DNA of 58,584 bases from Pseudobdellovibrionaceae bacterium (GTDB lineage Bacteria > Bdellovibrionota > Bdellovibrionia > Bdellovibrionales > Bdellovibrionaceae), in assembly GCA_021731025.1 (NCBI GenBank), contig JAKFYD010000050.1:1-58584 (forward strand). The letters are read 5' to 3'. This document shows, piece after piece, positions 1-9,004 of the stretch (within the stretch, counting starts at the first letter, position 1; every line of letters starts with the position of its first letter). The position numbers were made by a program, and so were the translations under genes. The notes under the pieces are model-generated. The model was not told the origin of the DNA. It was given only the letters and a program-made list of their open reading frames with translations, and made no database searches.

Positions 1-1482
1 ATTGAATTTTAAAATTGCCTTGTTGTCGAGGAGCTTAACTGAGGAAATGGAAAAGGAATTTTCTCCCAGAACTAAACTCATCTTATGGCTTCTTAGGCCG
101 TCCAAAGAGATTTTCTTATCAAAAAAGACCAAGACATTGTTAACCACAGGCGCTACGAGCTCGATTCGCTCTTCACCGGTAACTCCGTCAACAACCTGTT
201 GAAGGACTGCGCCGGATTCGTAATGCTTTTTTTCGCCAATCACTAAGGTCTTGGGAGTAGAACTGAACCACTCTCGTCGATTGGAATCGATAATGCGATT
301 AACAAAATTAAAGAGTGTTGAACGATTATTTGCAATTCGGTATTTCCAAATTTCAGTAAAGAACTGAATAAAGTACCTTGTTCCTCTCATCAGTGTTGTC
401 ATTTTTTTATTTCGTATTTCTACGGCCGAAGACTGATATTTTTTAAAGGCGTACTTCCCATAGCCAGAATTTAAGGCAACCTCTGTTAAAACTAACTGAA
501 ATTTGGAAAATGACTTTAAAATTTTATTTCTCATCTTTTCATCAGGAATTTCTTCGTTTAAAGAAGATAAGAAATCTTTTTCGCTGGCCTGGGAATCAAG
601 AACCAGATTTTTCATAATGTTGCGGACATTGTAAGTTCCTGGATCTTTTCCAACTTTAAACCGAACGTTGACGAGGTTATCGTTACCTTGCTTAGCCAGA
701 TCCCATAGATGTTTGGCAAAAACTTGGGATTCACTTCTTTCCCAAACTTGATCTAAAATTTCTCGGGGTGTTCCAACAAACCAAAGAAATTCTTTTTTTA
801 CATTTTCTTCAAAAACAGAATTGATAATTGAACCGACTGCACGGCGGCTTAAAACGGACTTTTTCAAAGGCTCTGGCATTGTTTGTTTTAGATCATCAAA
901 AAATTCAAACAAAATAGTTTCTTTAATGTTCCGAGTGTCGCCATTAGGATAATCATCAGCAAAGAGTGCTTGTTCAAAACCACTCAGAGCTGTCATTGGC
1001 CCTAAATCAAGAGCAGTTCCTCTTAGATCTATATTTGAAGGGCTTGTTGAGCCATGGAAGACACTGTGAGTGTATTCTGCCGCAAATTTCTGAGTGATCC
1101 GATGAACTAAAATCTTTTGACCAAGAACAAATCGCTCGGACTCTGTGCCGTATTCTTCGGGAATAAAACTAAGGACAAATTTTCGTAACTTCGTAGTTAA
1201 TTTTGTAATTCGCCTGTCTTCTCGTGCCGGAAAGAAGTCTTTACCTTTTTCGGTTCGAATAAAATGCGCTGGCCGCAAAGAGTTCTCTCGAACAATTAAG
1301 GCTCTTGATTCGCCGAAGGCACCAATAGAAAGATCAGTCATAATTACTGCTAGAACACGATTCGATCCAAAAGGCAGTTCGCGTTGTAAAACCTCGCCCC
1401 AAATAGCCTCTGCTAAACCTTCTCGCAATGTAGCTCCGCCATGACTGTGATGAATCTCACTAAGTTCAGCTTTAATACGTCT
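1..1482 (-). pseudogene. C-terminal part of a SelO-like pseudokinase, downstream of an in-frame stop, truncated by the window edge
   Basis: On the minus strand the frame of the gene at 1483-2094 stays open for 494 codons after its TAA, down to base 1, with no further stop. The translation carries on the same family pattern. HSHGGATLREGLAEAIWGE corresponds to the GRAVLR...E region of SelO/YdiU. Further on, HGSTSPSNIDLRGTALDLGP corresponds to the SelO HGVxNTDN...DYGP active-site segment. The final Asn and the DxGP Asp are kept, while the NTD part reads SPS. SelO proteins are pseudokinase-fold enzymes that transfer AMP to proteins. That this is one gene split by a nonsense codon is inferred from the uninterrupted frame. 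A separately translated fragment from an internal start cannot be excluded. Confidence 0.7.
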
Positions 1483-2094
1483 TTAGATTTCCAGAGGGCT
1501 CCAGCTTTTGGGATTCCAAGTAATAAGTGGTATTTTTTCTTTTTTGAGCTCTTCGGCTAAACGAGTCCGGCCAATGCCTTTTATCTGAAACATTCCAGCC
1601 GCTGCGGCACGCCCGCTTCCTTCAGCATAACCTGTCCCACTGCCACCATAACGATCAGCATAGAAAGTCTTTTTTGTCGGCAAAAATTTATCTGAGGAAA
1701 TACGTTCATTGGGAACAACGTAGGCAAAAGCATCAAGGAGTGCGTTCTCTAATTCAGGAGTCAAGCCTTCCGGTGGAACTTGAAATCCTAAGTCACGAAG
1801 CAAGTCGTAGTTCAGCCATGCAATGCGTGCGTTTTTTAAACGTTGTGTTTCGATAGGGGAAAAACTTTCAGAATTAAGAAACTCAAGTTCAGTGAGTGAG
1901 GGACCGCTAGAAAATTGATTAATTAAAAGCGCACTTCCTTTAGATCCCGGAAGAACGGACTGTTTATCAAGAACTTCTGCAGCTCTATTAAGAAGACGAG
2001 AATCAAGTGCAGAAGCGTTGTTTGATGACCATTGCCCAAAAGCAATGGACGTCGAAATCAAAAATAAAAACGGTATAAAAAATCTAAACTTCAT
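1483..2094 (-). CDS. Secreted SelO-like protein, N-terminal fragment ending at an in-frame TAA
   Basis: This is a 203-residue ORF starting with a clear signal peptide (hydrophobic residues 5-19, AFGQ cleavage region), so the product is probably exported. Residues NARIAWLNYDLLRDLG match the start of the SelO/YdiU fold. YGGSGTGYAEGSGRAAAAG followed by QIKGIGRTRLAEEL matches its YSGHQFG...GQLGDGR...KGAGRT stretch, and the Lys of KGIGRT is the expected nucleotide-binding residue. The ORF stops at TAA 1483-1485, but the same frame continues with the remaining SelO motifs. A full-length product would exceed 697 residues. SelO is normally cytoplasmic in bacteria, so an exported form is unusual. As it stands the fragment has only part of the N-lobe. 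Confidence 0.65.
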   Translation of the reverse strand: MKFRFFIPFLFLISTSIAFGQWSSNNASALDSRLLNRAAEVLDKQSVLPGSKGSALLINQFSSGPSLTELEFLNSESFSPIETQRLKNARIAWLNYDLLRDLGFQVPPEGLTPELENALLDAFAYVVPNERISSDKFLPTKKTFYADRYGGSGTGYAEGSGRAAAAGMFQIKGIGRTRLAEELKKEKIPLITWNPKSWSPLEI

Positions 2095-2128
2095 AGACGT
2101 GCCTCGTGTAGTAGGCTCAGTCTTACAA

Positions 2129-2160
2129 AGCTCATACCGATAAAGTTTGATCCATGAGCT
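2129..2160. promoter_or_regulatory. Inverted repeat upstream of the SelO-like gene
   Basis: A perfect 7-base inverted repeat (AGCTCAT at 2129-2135, ATGAGCT at 2154-2160) with an 18-base spacer lies between the start of the SelO-like gene and the end of the phosphohexomutase gene. It could be an operator or an RNA hairpin in the 5' leader. No clear sigma-70 promoter was recognised in this 150-base gap. Confidence 0.25.
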
Positions 2161-2244
2161 GTTTACAAGCCCATTAAATTAAACCCCTGTTGAAGTTTTC
2201 ATCAGATGACACAATTTATGACAACTATGAAAAAGTTCGACACT

Positions 2245-3609
2245 TTAAAGTAGTGGATTGACCACACTTTCAACTTTAGCTTTGATTTCGTTCATACCCT
2301 GTAGGCTATCCGATTCATAGCGAAGAACTAACACGGGTTGAGTGTTTGAAGCGCGACAAAGCGCCCAGCCGTTAGGAAAACTAATGCGGATCCCATCAAT
2401 AAGATTCACTTTATAATCGCTGCTCTCTTTGAAGGCCGATTTCATCTTCTCGACGATCATTATTTTTTTCTCTTCGGTGGTATCAATACGTATTTCAGGA
2501 GTATTGAAAACTTTTGGTAGGCCAGCCAGCAACTCAGGAATAGTTTTTCCTGTTTTAGCTAAAATTTCGACCAAACGAAGACCCGCGTAGGGAGCATCGT
2601 CATAACCGTAGTTACGATCAGCAAAGAAGATATGCCCGCTCATTTCACCACCGAAGGGGGCTTTCTCTTCCTTGATCTTTTCTTTAATAAGACTATGTCC
2701 CGTTTTCCACATGATAGGATTGCCGCCAGCGCGACGAATATCTGCATACATTCTGTCGGAGCATTTAACATCACCAATAATTTTAGCGCCGGGATTTGTT
2801 TTTAAAATATCTCGCGCAACCAAAGTCATAAGCTCGTCGCCATAAAGCATATTTCCTTCATGATCGACGACACCAATACGGTCTGCATCTCCATCAAAAC
2901 CAATTCCACAAACGGCACCTTCGTTGATAACAGCTTTCTTTAAATCCACCAAATTTTTTTCAACCGTAGGATCGGGATGATGATTTGGAAAGCGACCGTC
3001 TGGTTCTTCAAATAAAATGGTTGGAGTTAAGCCGACAGCGCCGTAAAGCCGACGAACTATTGAACCCGCAGTTCCATTGCCACAATCCAAAACAACTTTT
3101 ACATTTTTAATAGTTCCAAATTCTTTTTTGTATCTCTCAATGTATTTGGGCAGAATATCGTGACTAGACTCTTGGCCCTTTCCTGAAATAAAATTTCCAG
3201 CCTCAATAATTTTTCTGAGCTTCTGAATCTCTGCGCCGAAAATAGTTGAACGGCCCGAAGAAACTTTGAATCCATTGTATTCCGGAGGATTATGACTGCC
3301 CGTAACCTGAATAGCGCCATGAACTCCTTCCAACTCGAAAGTTGAAAAATAACAAACCGGTGTAGTGACCAAACCAATGTGGACAACGTCTGCTCCTGAG
3401 CTGGTCATACCCGAAGCGAGTGATTTAACAATATTAGGACAGGATAAACGCGCATCATGTCCAATCACAATTTTAGGATTAGAAACGGAACGCTCATTTT
3501 TTAAGTAAACGACGAAAGCTTGTCCCAATTGATGAGCAAACTGATCATCAAAATGTTCATTGTAAACGCCGCGAATGTCATATTCTCTGAAAATTACTGA
3601 ATCGTACAT
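2245..3609 (-). CDS. Phosphomannomutase/phosphoglucomutase
   Basis: This 454-residue enzyme belongs to the alpha-D-phosphohexomutase superfamily, which interconverts hexose 1- and 6-phosphates for LPS, exopolysaccharide and nucleotide-sugar synthesis in the cytoplasm. The phosphoserine loop TGSHNPPEYNGFK has its serine near residue 105. The Mg-binding loop DGDADRIG is near 240 and the sugar-binding GEMSGH near 320. Length fits the ManB/AlgC group. The start is set by GAGGATGT just upstream of the ATG. It begins 6 bases after pdxA and is probably the last gene of the foldase-pdxA operon. Substrate preference (mannose or glucose) cannot be read from the sequence. Confidence 0.93.
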   Translation of the reverse strand: MYDSVIFREYDIRGVYNEHFDDQFAHQLGQAFVVYLKNERSVSNPKIVIGHDARLSCPNIVKSLASGMTSSGADVVHIGLVTTPVCYFSTFELEGVHGAIQVTGSHNPPEYNGFKVSSGRSTIFGAEIQKLRKIIEAGNFISGKGQESSHDILPKYIERYKKEFGTIKNVKVVLDCGNGTAGSIVRRLYGAVGLTPTILFEEPDGRFPNHHPDPTVEKNLVDLKKAVINEGAVCGIGFDGDADRIGVVDHEGNMLYGDELMTLVARDILKTNPGAKIIGDVKCSDRMYADIRRAGGNPIMWKTGHSLIKEKIKEEKAPFGGEMSGHIFFADRNYGYDDAPYAGLRLVEILAKTGKTIPELLAGLPKVFNTPEIRIDTTEEKKIMIVEKMKSAFKESSDYKVNLIDGIRISFPNGWALCRASNTQPVLVLRYESDSLQGMNEIKAKVESVVNPLL

Positions 3610-3615
3610 ACATCC

Positions 3616-4569
3616 TCATTTTCTAGCCATGCGAAGTGCGAGCTGAAGGGCTTCAAACATCGAATTCGCATTCGCTTTATTTTTTCCAAAAATATCTTTC
3701 GCTGTTCCATGGTCGACGCTGGTTCGGGGGAAAGATAAACCAAGTGAAACCTGCACGCCACTATTTTGTCCATGAACAACCTTAAAAGGAATTAAACCCT
3801 GATCATGGTAACAAGCAATATACACGGAAAATTTTTCCCAATTTTTTTCCAAGAATGCGGCATCTGGCGACAGTGGCCCTTGGAGGTGATGGCTCAGACA
3901 GAAGGGCACTAGTAGGCCCTGCTCTTCATTTCCCAAAAGGCCAGCTTCACCAGCATGGGGATTAAGTCCCAAAAGGGCTATGGGTTTCTGACCGCGTTTT
4001 TTAGACAAAAGAGTTTGTAATTCTTGGGCGGCTTGCAAAGAGGAAGAAAGACGACTTTGACTCAAGCTCCCCGCGACATTTTTGAGAGGCATATGGGAAG
4101 TGGCTAGAACAACATTGAAGTATTTTCCGACGAAGCCTTGGTGAATGAAGGGCACCTTTGTGATACGTTGAAGAATTTCCGTATGCCCCCGATCCTTCCA
4201 CCCCAGCGAGGCAATGAGTTCTTTGGATAAGGGAGCAGTCACTAAGCCTTGGAACTTTTTTTGGTGACACAATCTTGCGGCTGTTTGAACCCACTCTGGA
4301 GGAGACTCCAAAGAGTTAATATCGAATAACTCTCGAATCGTGGCCTTTTTCTGTAGAGATTTTGAAAAAGTAAGGGCATCGAAAATGTTGTTGAAAGTGA
4401 TTCTTTTAAATTTTCTATCCAACAAAGAAAGATATTTTTTGGGAGCCGAGGAGGCTCTAAAAAGGAAAAACAAGGTGTCCTTCTGAGGGCCCAAGCGCGC
4501 GAGAGATTTTACGGAAACTTCAAAACCAATTCCATCAGTATCCCCGGTCGTGATGGCTAGAAGTTTCAT
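3616..4569 (-). CDS. pdxA: 4-hydroxythreonine-4-phosphate dehydrogenase
   Basis: This is the NAD-dependent enzyme of the DXP-dependent pyridoxal phosphate pathway, oxidising 4-phosphohydroxythreonine. The protein starts MKLLAITTGDTDGIGFE, matching the PdxA N-terminus. It carries GHTEILQ and CYHDQGLIPFKV with the metal-binding histidines, and DHGTAKDIFGKNKAN near the C-terminus. The start at 4569 (317 residues) is preferred over an upstream one at 4623, because it forms an ATGA overlap with the preceding surA-like gene and gives the usual N-terminus. A surA-pdxA pairing also occurs in Escherichia coli. GDTDGIG replaces the more common GDPAGIG. Confidence 0.93.
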   Translation of the reverse strand: MKLLAITTGDTDGIGFEVSVKSLARLGPQKDTLFFLFRASSAPKKYLSLLDRKFKRITFNNIFDALTFSKSLQKKATIRELFDINSLESPPEWVQTAARLCHQKKFQGLVTAPLSKELIASLGWKDRGHTEILQRITKVPFIHQGFVGKYFNVVLATSHMPLKNVAGSLSQSRLSSSLQAAQELQTLLSKKRGQKPIALLGLNPHAGEAGLLGNEEQGLLVPFCLSHHLQGPLSPDAAFLEKNWEKFSVYIACYHDQGLIPFKVVHGQNSGVQVSLGLSFPRTSVDHGTAKDIFGKNKANANSMFEALQLALRMARK

Positions 4570-5531
4570 TTTTGAGGTGAATTGATACGAATGAAAGCTT
4601 CGTCCCTTTTTGATTGTAACCAAATTTTAAGCTGACGACGAAAACTTGATTCCATAAGCTCTGCAACAATTTTCGCTTTTACTTTTTCAAAATGTGCATC
4701 TGTAGTTACTTTTTTACTGATCAGTTTGACGATGTGAAATCCCATTTTTGACTTAATTATAGGAGTCGTGTCACCGGGATTTAAGTTTTGGATTGAATTC
4801 TCAATTTCCTTCATGAATTCACCCGATTTAAATGTACCCAGAAAACCGCCCGCTGTAAAATTAGGGTCTTCACTGTACTTTTCGGCGAGTTCATCGAACT
4901 TTCCACCACTTTGAAGCAATTGCAGAGTTTTTTTCGCCCGAGATAAAGCTTCTTCTGGACTGCCTTTTTTGGGATTGAAGAAGATATGCGCAACACTAAA
5001 TTCATTCACTGAGCTGCGAGTCCCTGGATTCCGTTTGATGTATTCGGCCAAAGCGTCATCATCGGTGATCCTTAGCTTAGAAACGATTTCGGTTTCAACC
5101 AAACCTTGGCGCTCAATTTTGGTTTTTAAAAATTCCTGGTATTCAGCTGTAGAAATTCCTTGAGCTTTGACCGCACTCAAAACATCTTGTGCGCTCATGC
5201 CATTTCTTTTACCCATATCCTTGATTTCTTGCTGCACTCTTTCCGCGGTGACAGATAAATTTAATCTTTTAACTTCCGCATCCATCAACTTTTCATTGAT
5301 CAGATATTCCAGCTGAAGTTTACGATCTTTTTTTAAAGAATTAATATCTCCACGCGGCAGCAGGGACTCATCGACCATGGTTGCGTTTTTAGTTTTCTGG
5401 ACAAGGCTATTAAAATCAGATTCCAAAATAATTTCTGAATTCACGATGGCAACAATTTTATCCACAACTTCGGCCGCGGAAGCAAAGTTTCCAAACATTA
5501 TAAGCAAAACAAAAAAGACCTTCTTAATCAT
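4566..5531 (-). CDS. SurA-like periplasmic peptidyl-prolyl isomerase
   Basis: This is a periplasmic chaperone/foldase of the SurA-parvulin family for outer-membrane proteins. From the preferred start at 5531 (MIKKVFFVLL) it has a signal peptide ending near ASAAEV. A SurA-type N-terminal helical domain follows (VDKIVAIVNSEIILESDFN), then one rotamase domain roughly at 175-270 (AHIFFNP, YSEDPNFTAGGFLG, GFHIVKLISK). E. coli SurA has two parvulin domains; this one has one. GAGAGGAAGTA precedes this ATG, which overlaps the upstream gene by 8 bases. A start at 5549 is possible but extends further into that gene. It is the third of three consecutive parvulin genes and directly precedes pdxA, as surA does in enterobacteria. 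Confidence 0.88.
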   Translation of the reverse strand: MIKKVFFVLLIMFGNFASAAEVVDKIVAIVNSEIILESDFNSLVQKTKNATMVDESLLPRGDINSLKKDRKLQLEYLINEKLMDAEVKRLNLSVTAERVQQEIKDMGKRNGMSAQDVLSAVKAQGISTAEYQEFLKTKIERQGLVETEIVSKLRITDDDALAEYIKRNPGTRSSVNEFSVAHIFFNPKKGSPEEALSRAKKTLQLLQSGGKFDELAEKYSEDPNFTAGGFLGTFKSGEFMKEIENSIQNLNPGDTTPIIKSKMGFHIVKLISKKVTTDAHFEKVKAKIVAELMESSFRRQLKIWLQSKRDEAFIRINSPQK

Positions 5532-6477
5532 TACTTCCTCTCGTATCAACTCGGATGGCGTTGATCAAGTCATTGTCCCTTTGCACCTTAGCACTGCGTA
5601 ACTGTAAATCCAACCATGAAACAAATTCAGCTTGCTCTTTCATCGCCTTCAAAGTCTGTAGGATGCGGGGTTTCACCTCCTCAGTGGAAAGAATAAGAGG
5701 CGGCGATTTTTTCTCGATTTTGGCAATGTGATACCCAAAAGGTGATTTGAAGATGACGCTGACCGACCCGACAGAAAGACTGAAAAGGGGATCAAAAAAA
5801 TCGACAGTTCCCTTTTCAATCCAGCCAACCAGACCCCCATTCTTAGCTTCTGGGGCGATAGAATATTTTTGAGCTAAAGCCGCAAAATCTTTCTTTTTTA
5901 ACTCTGTCTTCAGAAGCTCAGCCTTAGCCTCTTCGTCGACAACGATCTGACGAAGAAAGATTCGCTCTTTACGACGAAAGTTTTCTTTATTTTCATTGTA
6001 GTAACTTTTGATTTCTTCTTCGGAAGGGCTTCTCACCTTTTCACCCAATTTTTTAAAGACAGCTTTTTCAATCAGACTGTATCTCAGCTGATCGCGCCAT
6101 TCGGAAAAGGACATTTTCTCTTGGGACAGTATTCGTCGAAACGATAAATCGTCAGGATAGCCCGAGCGGATTTTGTCCACTTCCTTATCGAGTTCATCTT
6201 CGGAAACCACGATCTTTTGGAAGCGGGCCCAGTCGAGAGTTAAGCTTTGCACGATGAAGGCTTTTAGAATTTCTTCTTTAGCACGCTGATTGGTGGCTGG
6301 ATCTTTAGCGGCTAAGGCGTCAAGATCTTTTAGCCTTCGCGCAAGTTTGTTTGAAAATTCTTTTGCTGTCATGCTGTGCTCATTCACTTCCAGCACAGGC
6401 TTCAAGGAAAATTTTTGAGTGTGACTTGTACACCCTACTGCTAACAGAAAAGCGAAGGTGACAACAAGCTGAATCAT
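5524..6477 (-). CDS. Parvulin-type peptidyl-prolyl isomerase lipoprotein
   Basis: This 317-residue protein begins with a lipoprotein signal (lipobox LAVGC, Cys16), followed by a SurA-like helical region and a rotamase domain around 160-260. The domain shows IFLRQIVVDEEA, YSIAPEAKNGGLVGWIEKG and FGYHIAKIEKK. It probably acts as a membrane-anchored foldase like Bacillus PrsA, here in an envelope with an outer membrane. Residue 2 after the Cys is Thr, with no inner-membrane retention Asp, so outer-membrane sorting is plausible. It overlaps the gene before it by 4 bases (6474-6477) and the surA-like gene after it by 8, so the three are almost certainly cotranscribed and translationally coupled. 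Confidence 0.87.
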   Translation of the reverse strand: MIQLVVTFAFLLAVGCTSHTQKFSLKPVLEVNEHSMTAKEFSNKLARRLKDLDALAAKDPATNQRAKEEILKAFIVQSLTLDWARFQKIVVSEDELDKEVDKIRSGYPDDLSFRRILSQEKMSFSEWRDQLRYSLIEKAVFKKLGEKVRSPSEEEIKSYYNENKENFRRKERIFLRQIVVDEEAKAELLKTELKKKDFAALAQKYSIAPEAKNGGLVGWIEKGTVDFFDPLFSLSVGSVSVIFKSPFGYHIAKIEKKSPPLILSTEEVKPRILQTLKAMKEQAEFVSWLDLQLRSAKVQRDNDLINAIRVDTRGSND

Positions 6478-7307
6478 TCTATCAATGTGGGATTAGTTTT
6501 AATGGGATAATTCTTTTTCAACTTATCAAAATAAGAATCAAAAATTTGTTTCCTTTTTTCTTCGAAAACAGCCAAACGAATTTGTCGTTTATTCGCATTC
6601 TCGTAACTGCGACGACCCGTAACTTTGATTACGTGAAAGCCAAATTGAGTTTCAACTAAACCTTTTACTTCGCCAACTTTACTGTTAACTACCGCTTCGT
6701 AAACATTAGGCATGATCGTCATTGGACCTTGCCATCCAACATCTCCACCTGTTGATTTCGAGAGTGGATCATCGCTATAAATTTTAACGAGCTCTTCGAA
6801 GCCTCTTTTTGATTTTTTAACTTCATCCAAAATTTCGTTGGCACGTTTTAAAGCCTCGGCTCTTTGTTCAGCTGTCGCTGCAGGTTTAAGTTCAACCAGA
6901 ATATGGCTGAAACGCACCTCAGGATGTTTTTTATACCATTCGACCATCTCTTTTTCAGAAACCTGGGCTGTTTGTACTTTTTGTCCAAGTTCTTTTTCAA
7001 GAAGTGCTTTGTAGAGTTCTTGTCGGAGACGCTCTTGAACGATGGGATCTTTCTCTAAATTCCTTTTTTCAGCTTCCTGCGCGCCAACTTCATAGCGCAC
7101 AAGTTCTTCCAGGAATTGTTTTTTGGTAGGAGTGTTGATCGGAGCCTTTGCTCGTACATCGTTGTATTTTGCATTGAAATCTTGCAGGGTTATTTTTTTA
7201 TTTCCAACGACCGCAATAACTTCGTCGGACTTTTTTTGAGCAAAACCTGTTGAGGTCAAAAACGGAAACGAAACTAGAACAAAAAATGAAGTGAAAAATC
7301 GATTCAT
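6474..7307 (-). CDS. Periplasmic parvulin (PpiC-type) peptidyl-prolyl isomerase
   Basis: This 277-residue exported protein has a signal peptide ending near TGFAQKK. A short SurA-like N-terminal segment (VIAVVGNKKITLQDFN) follows, then a parvulin domain about 130-230 with FSHILVEL, YSDDPLSKSTGGDVGWQGP and FGFHVIKVTGRR. It is the first of three tandem parvulin genes and lies 50 bases after the DUF374 acyltransferase gene. The three differ in sequence and anchoring (soluble, lipoprotein, soluble), so this is diversification rather than recent duplication. Together they suggest a heavy load of outer-membrane or secreted protein folding. Confidence 0.88.
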   Translation of the reverse strand: MNRFFTSFFVLVSFPFLTSTGFAQKKSDEVIAVVGNKKITLQDFNAKYNDVRAKAPINTPTKKQFLEELVRYEVGAQEAEKRNLEKDPIVQERLRQELYKALLEKELGQKVQTAQVSEKEMVEWYKKHPEVRFSHILVELKPAATAEQRAEALKRANEILDEVKKSKRGFEELVKIYSDDPLSKSTGGDVGWQGPMTIMPNVYEAVVNSKVGEVKGLVETQFGFHVIKVTGRRSYENANKRQIRLAVFEEKRKQIFDSYFDKLKKNYPIKTNPTLIE

Positions 7308-7357
7308 AAAAGGTCAATCCTTTGTTGAAAATCTTAAGGCTTCCATATCCTTATCTC

Positions 7358-8032
7358 TTAATTAAAACCCGAGATGCTTAAAGGGGGCAACCCAATTGAA
7401 GCCCGCGCTTCTTGCCCCGCATCAAAGAGGGCTTTTTCGAGCGCAAGGGCTAGTTGTGGATCGCGTGGATCTTGATCTCTACTTAGGGCTGGAAAGGGTC
7501 CTCTCCAGATAACATGAACTCTAGAAAAAATTTTCGGAAGAAAAGTTTTGTTCCAGGATTTTTCAAAACTAATTTGGCGGTCACAAGCAACACCAGCAAC
7601 AAAAATGGGGGCATTGATCACTCGAGAAGTTTCAAAAACACCCGCCTTTGCTTTGTGCAAAGGTCCTTTCGGGCCATCAACGGCATAGCTGCAATTGTAA
7701 CCTTTCTTAGCGTGTTGGATAAGTCCCTTCAGTGCACCAACAGCACCTCGAGTGGAAGAACCTCTCGAGGTTTTCGTGCCTTGAAGTCGCAGCATAAGAT
7801 CCATCATCGAGCCATCTTTACTTTGAGATGTGATTGTCGCCAGACGGTAACGAGGAACAAGCCCAAACAAAGCAATTTCATCTCCGTGCCAGTGGGCCAA
7901 GATGAAAGGCTTTTTTTCTTTTATTAATTGTTGAAGTTCAGGAGGCTCTTCGACTTTCAGGCGCCAAGTTGCAAACATAATTCGGTAAACAACCCAGCCT
8001 AGGATACCAAGAAAGTAAGTTCTAAAAATCAC
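7358..8032 (-). CDS. DUF374 lysophospholipid acyltransferase-like membrane protein
   Basis: This 224-residue protein has an N-terminal membrane-associated segment (residues 4-22). The DUF374 acyltransferase block AHWHGDEIALFGL contains an HxxxxD-type catalytic pair. TITSQSKDGSMM, RGAVGAL and YAVDGPKGPLHKAKAGV are also typical of DUF374/LPLAT proteins. The family is thought to acylate lipid A or related lipids at the inner membrane; the substrate here is unknown. The GTG start overlaps the etfA stop by 4 bases (GTGA), so it is translated as the third gene of an etfB-etfA operon. Confidence 0.85.
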   Translation of the reverse strand: MIFRTYFLGILGWVVYRIMFATWRLKVEEPPELQQLIKEKKPFILAHWHGDEIALFGLVPRYRLATITSQSKDGSMMDLMLRLQGTKTSRGSSTRGAVGALKGLIQHAKKGYNCSYAVDGPKGPLHKAKAGVFETSRVINAPIFVAGVACDRQISFEKSWNKTFLPKIFSRVHVIWRGPFPALSRDQDPRDPQLALALEKALFDAGQEARASIGLPPLSISGFN

Positions 8033-8997
8033 TTGTGTAAAACTTTTTTAAATTCTTCAGTGAGTTTTGGTAAGACATCGAAAAGATCTCCAACAATGCC
8101 GTAAGTGGCTTTCTGGAAAATAGGAGCATTCGGATCGCTATTAATCGCCACGATAACTTTGCTTCCACTCATTCCAGCTAAATGTTGAATGGCCCCAGAA
8201 ATGCCTACCGCTATGTACAGAGTTGGAGCGACTGTTTTCCCAGTTTGCCCGACCTGCATTCCATGAGAAACCCACCCAGCATCAACAACTGCTCGCGAAG
8301 CACCGACCGTCGCTCCCAGAACCTCAGCAAGATTTTCTAAAAGTTTAAAATTGCCAGCTTCCTTTAAGCCCCGGCCTCCACTCACAATAACATTAGCTTC
8401 GGAAAGATCTAATTTTTCACTGGCGCCACGAACGACCTGTTGAACGATTGTTTTCAGTGAAGGTTTTGTGAAAGCTTGTTCTTGAACAGAAACTTTTTTA
8501 CTGGTGTCTGGTTCAGAAACGGGAAGTTGATTTGCCCGCATCAAAATAATTTTTACCGGACTGTTTGCAAAATTAACCGTAGCGAAACATTTTCCTGAGT
8601 ACAGCGGTTTTTTAGCTGTGACTGTATCTCCCTGAATAGAAAGATCAACACAATCACTAGCAAGACCACTTTTCAAACGTGCAGCAACGCGAGGAAAAAG
8701 ATCTCGTCCTGAAGAGGAAGCTGAGGCCAAAATAATTTGCGGTTGAACTTTTTCGCAAATTTGAGTGACTGCTGCCAAATGATTTTCTGAATTGTACTGA
8801 TCCAGAGAAGCATCATTGATAAGGTGCACTTCTTGTGCGCCATAACTTCCGGCTTGTTCTGCTGCTGCTTTAGCTTGTGAGCCTAAAAACAGAGCGACCA
8901 CAGACTGACCTGATTTTTGAGCCGCTTGCAAAAGCTCTTGTGAGCTTCTTTTGATTTGATCTTTATGATGTTCAACGTAAACAAGAATTTTACCCAT
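8029..8997 (-). CDS. etfA: Electron transfer flavoprotein alpha subunit
   Basis: This 322-residue, FAD-binding large subunit of the ETF heterodimer accepts electrons from acyl-CoA dehydrogenases and passes them to the quinone pool. The C-terminal FAD domain has GGRGLKEAGNFKLLENLAE, GASRAVVDAGW, LYIAVGISGAIQHLAGM and INSDPNAPIF, all diagnostic. The N-terminal domain is the usual ETF fold. GAGGTAATT precedes the ATG at 8997. It is 7 bases downstream of etfB, matching the standard etfBA order. Confidence 0.96.
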   Translation of the reverse strand: MGKILVYVEHHKDQIKRSSQELLQAAQKSGQSVVALFLGSQAKAAAEQAGSYGAQEVHLINDASLDQYNSENHLAAVTQICEKVQPQIILASASSSGRDLFPRVAARLKSGLASDCVDLSIQGDTVTAKKPLYSGKCFATVNFANSPVKIILMRANQLPVSEPDTSKKVSVQEQAFTKPSLKTIVQQVVRGASEKLDLSEANVIVSGGRGLKEAGNFKLLENLAEVLGATVGASRAVVDAGWVSHGMQVGQTGKTVAPTLYIAVGISGAIQHLAGMSGSKVIVAINSDPNAPIFQKATYGIVGDLFDVLPKLTEEFKKVLHK

Positions 8998-9004
8998 AAT
9001 TACC

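Noticed and set aside
1145-1444. Plus-strand ORF of 99 codons
   Set aside because: It lies inside the continuous minus-strand SelO-like frame, which shows family motifs; the plus-strand translation has no recognisable pattern.
1483-1485. Selenocysteine insertion as explanation of the stop in the SelO-like gene
   Set aside because: Selenocysteine is inserted at TGA; this codon is TAA, and SelO selenocysteine lies near the C-terminus where it occurs.
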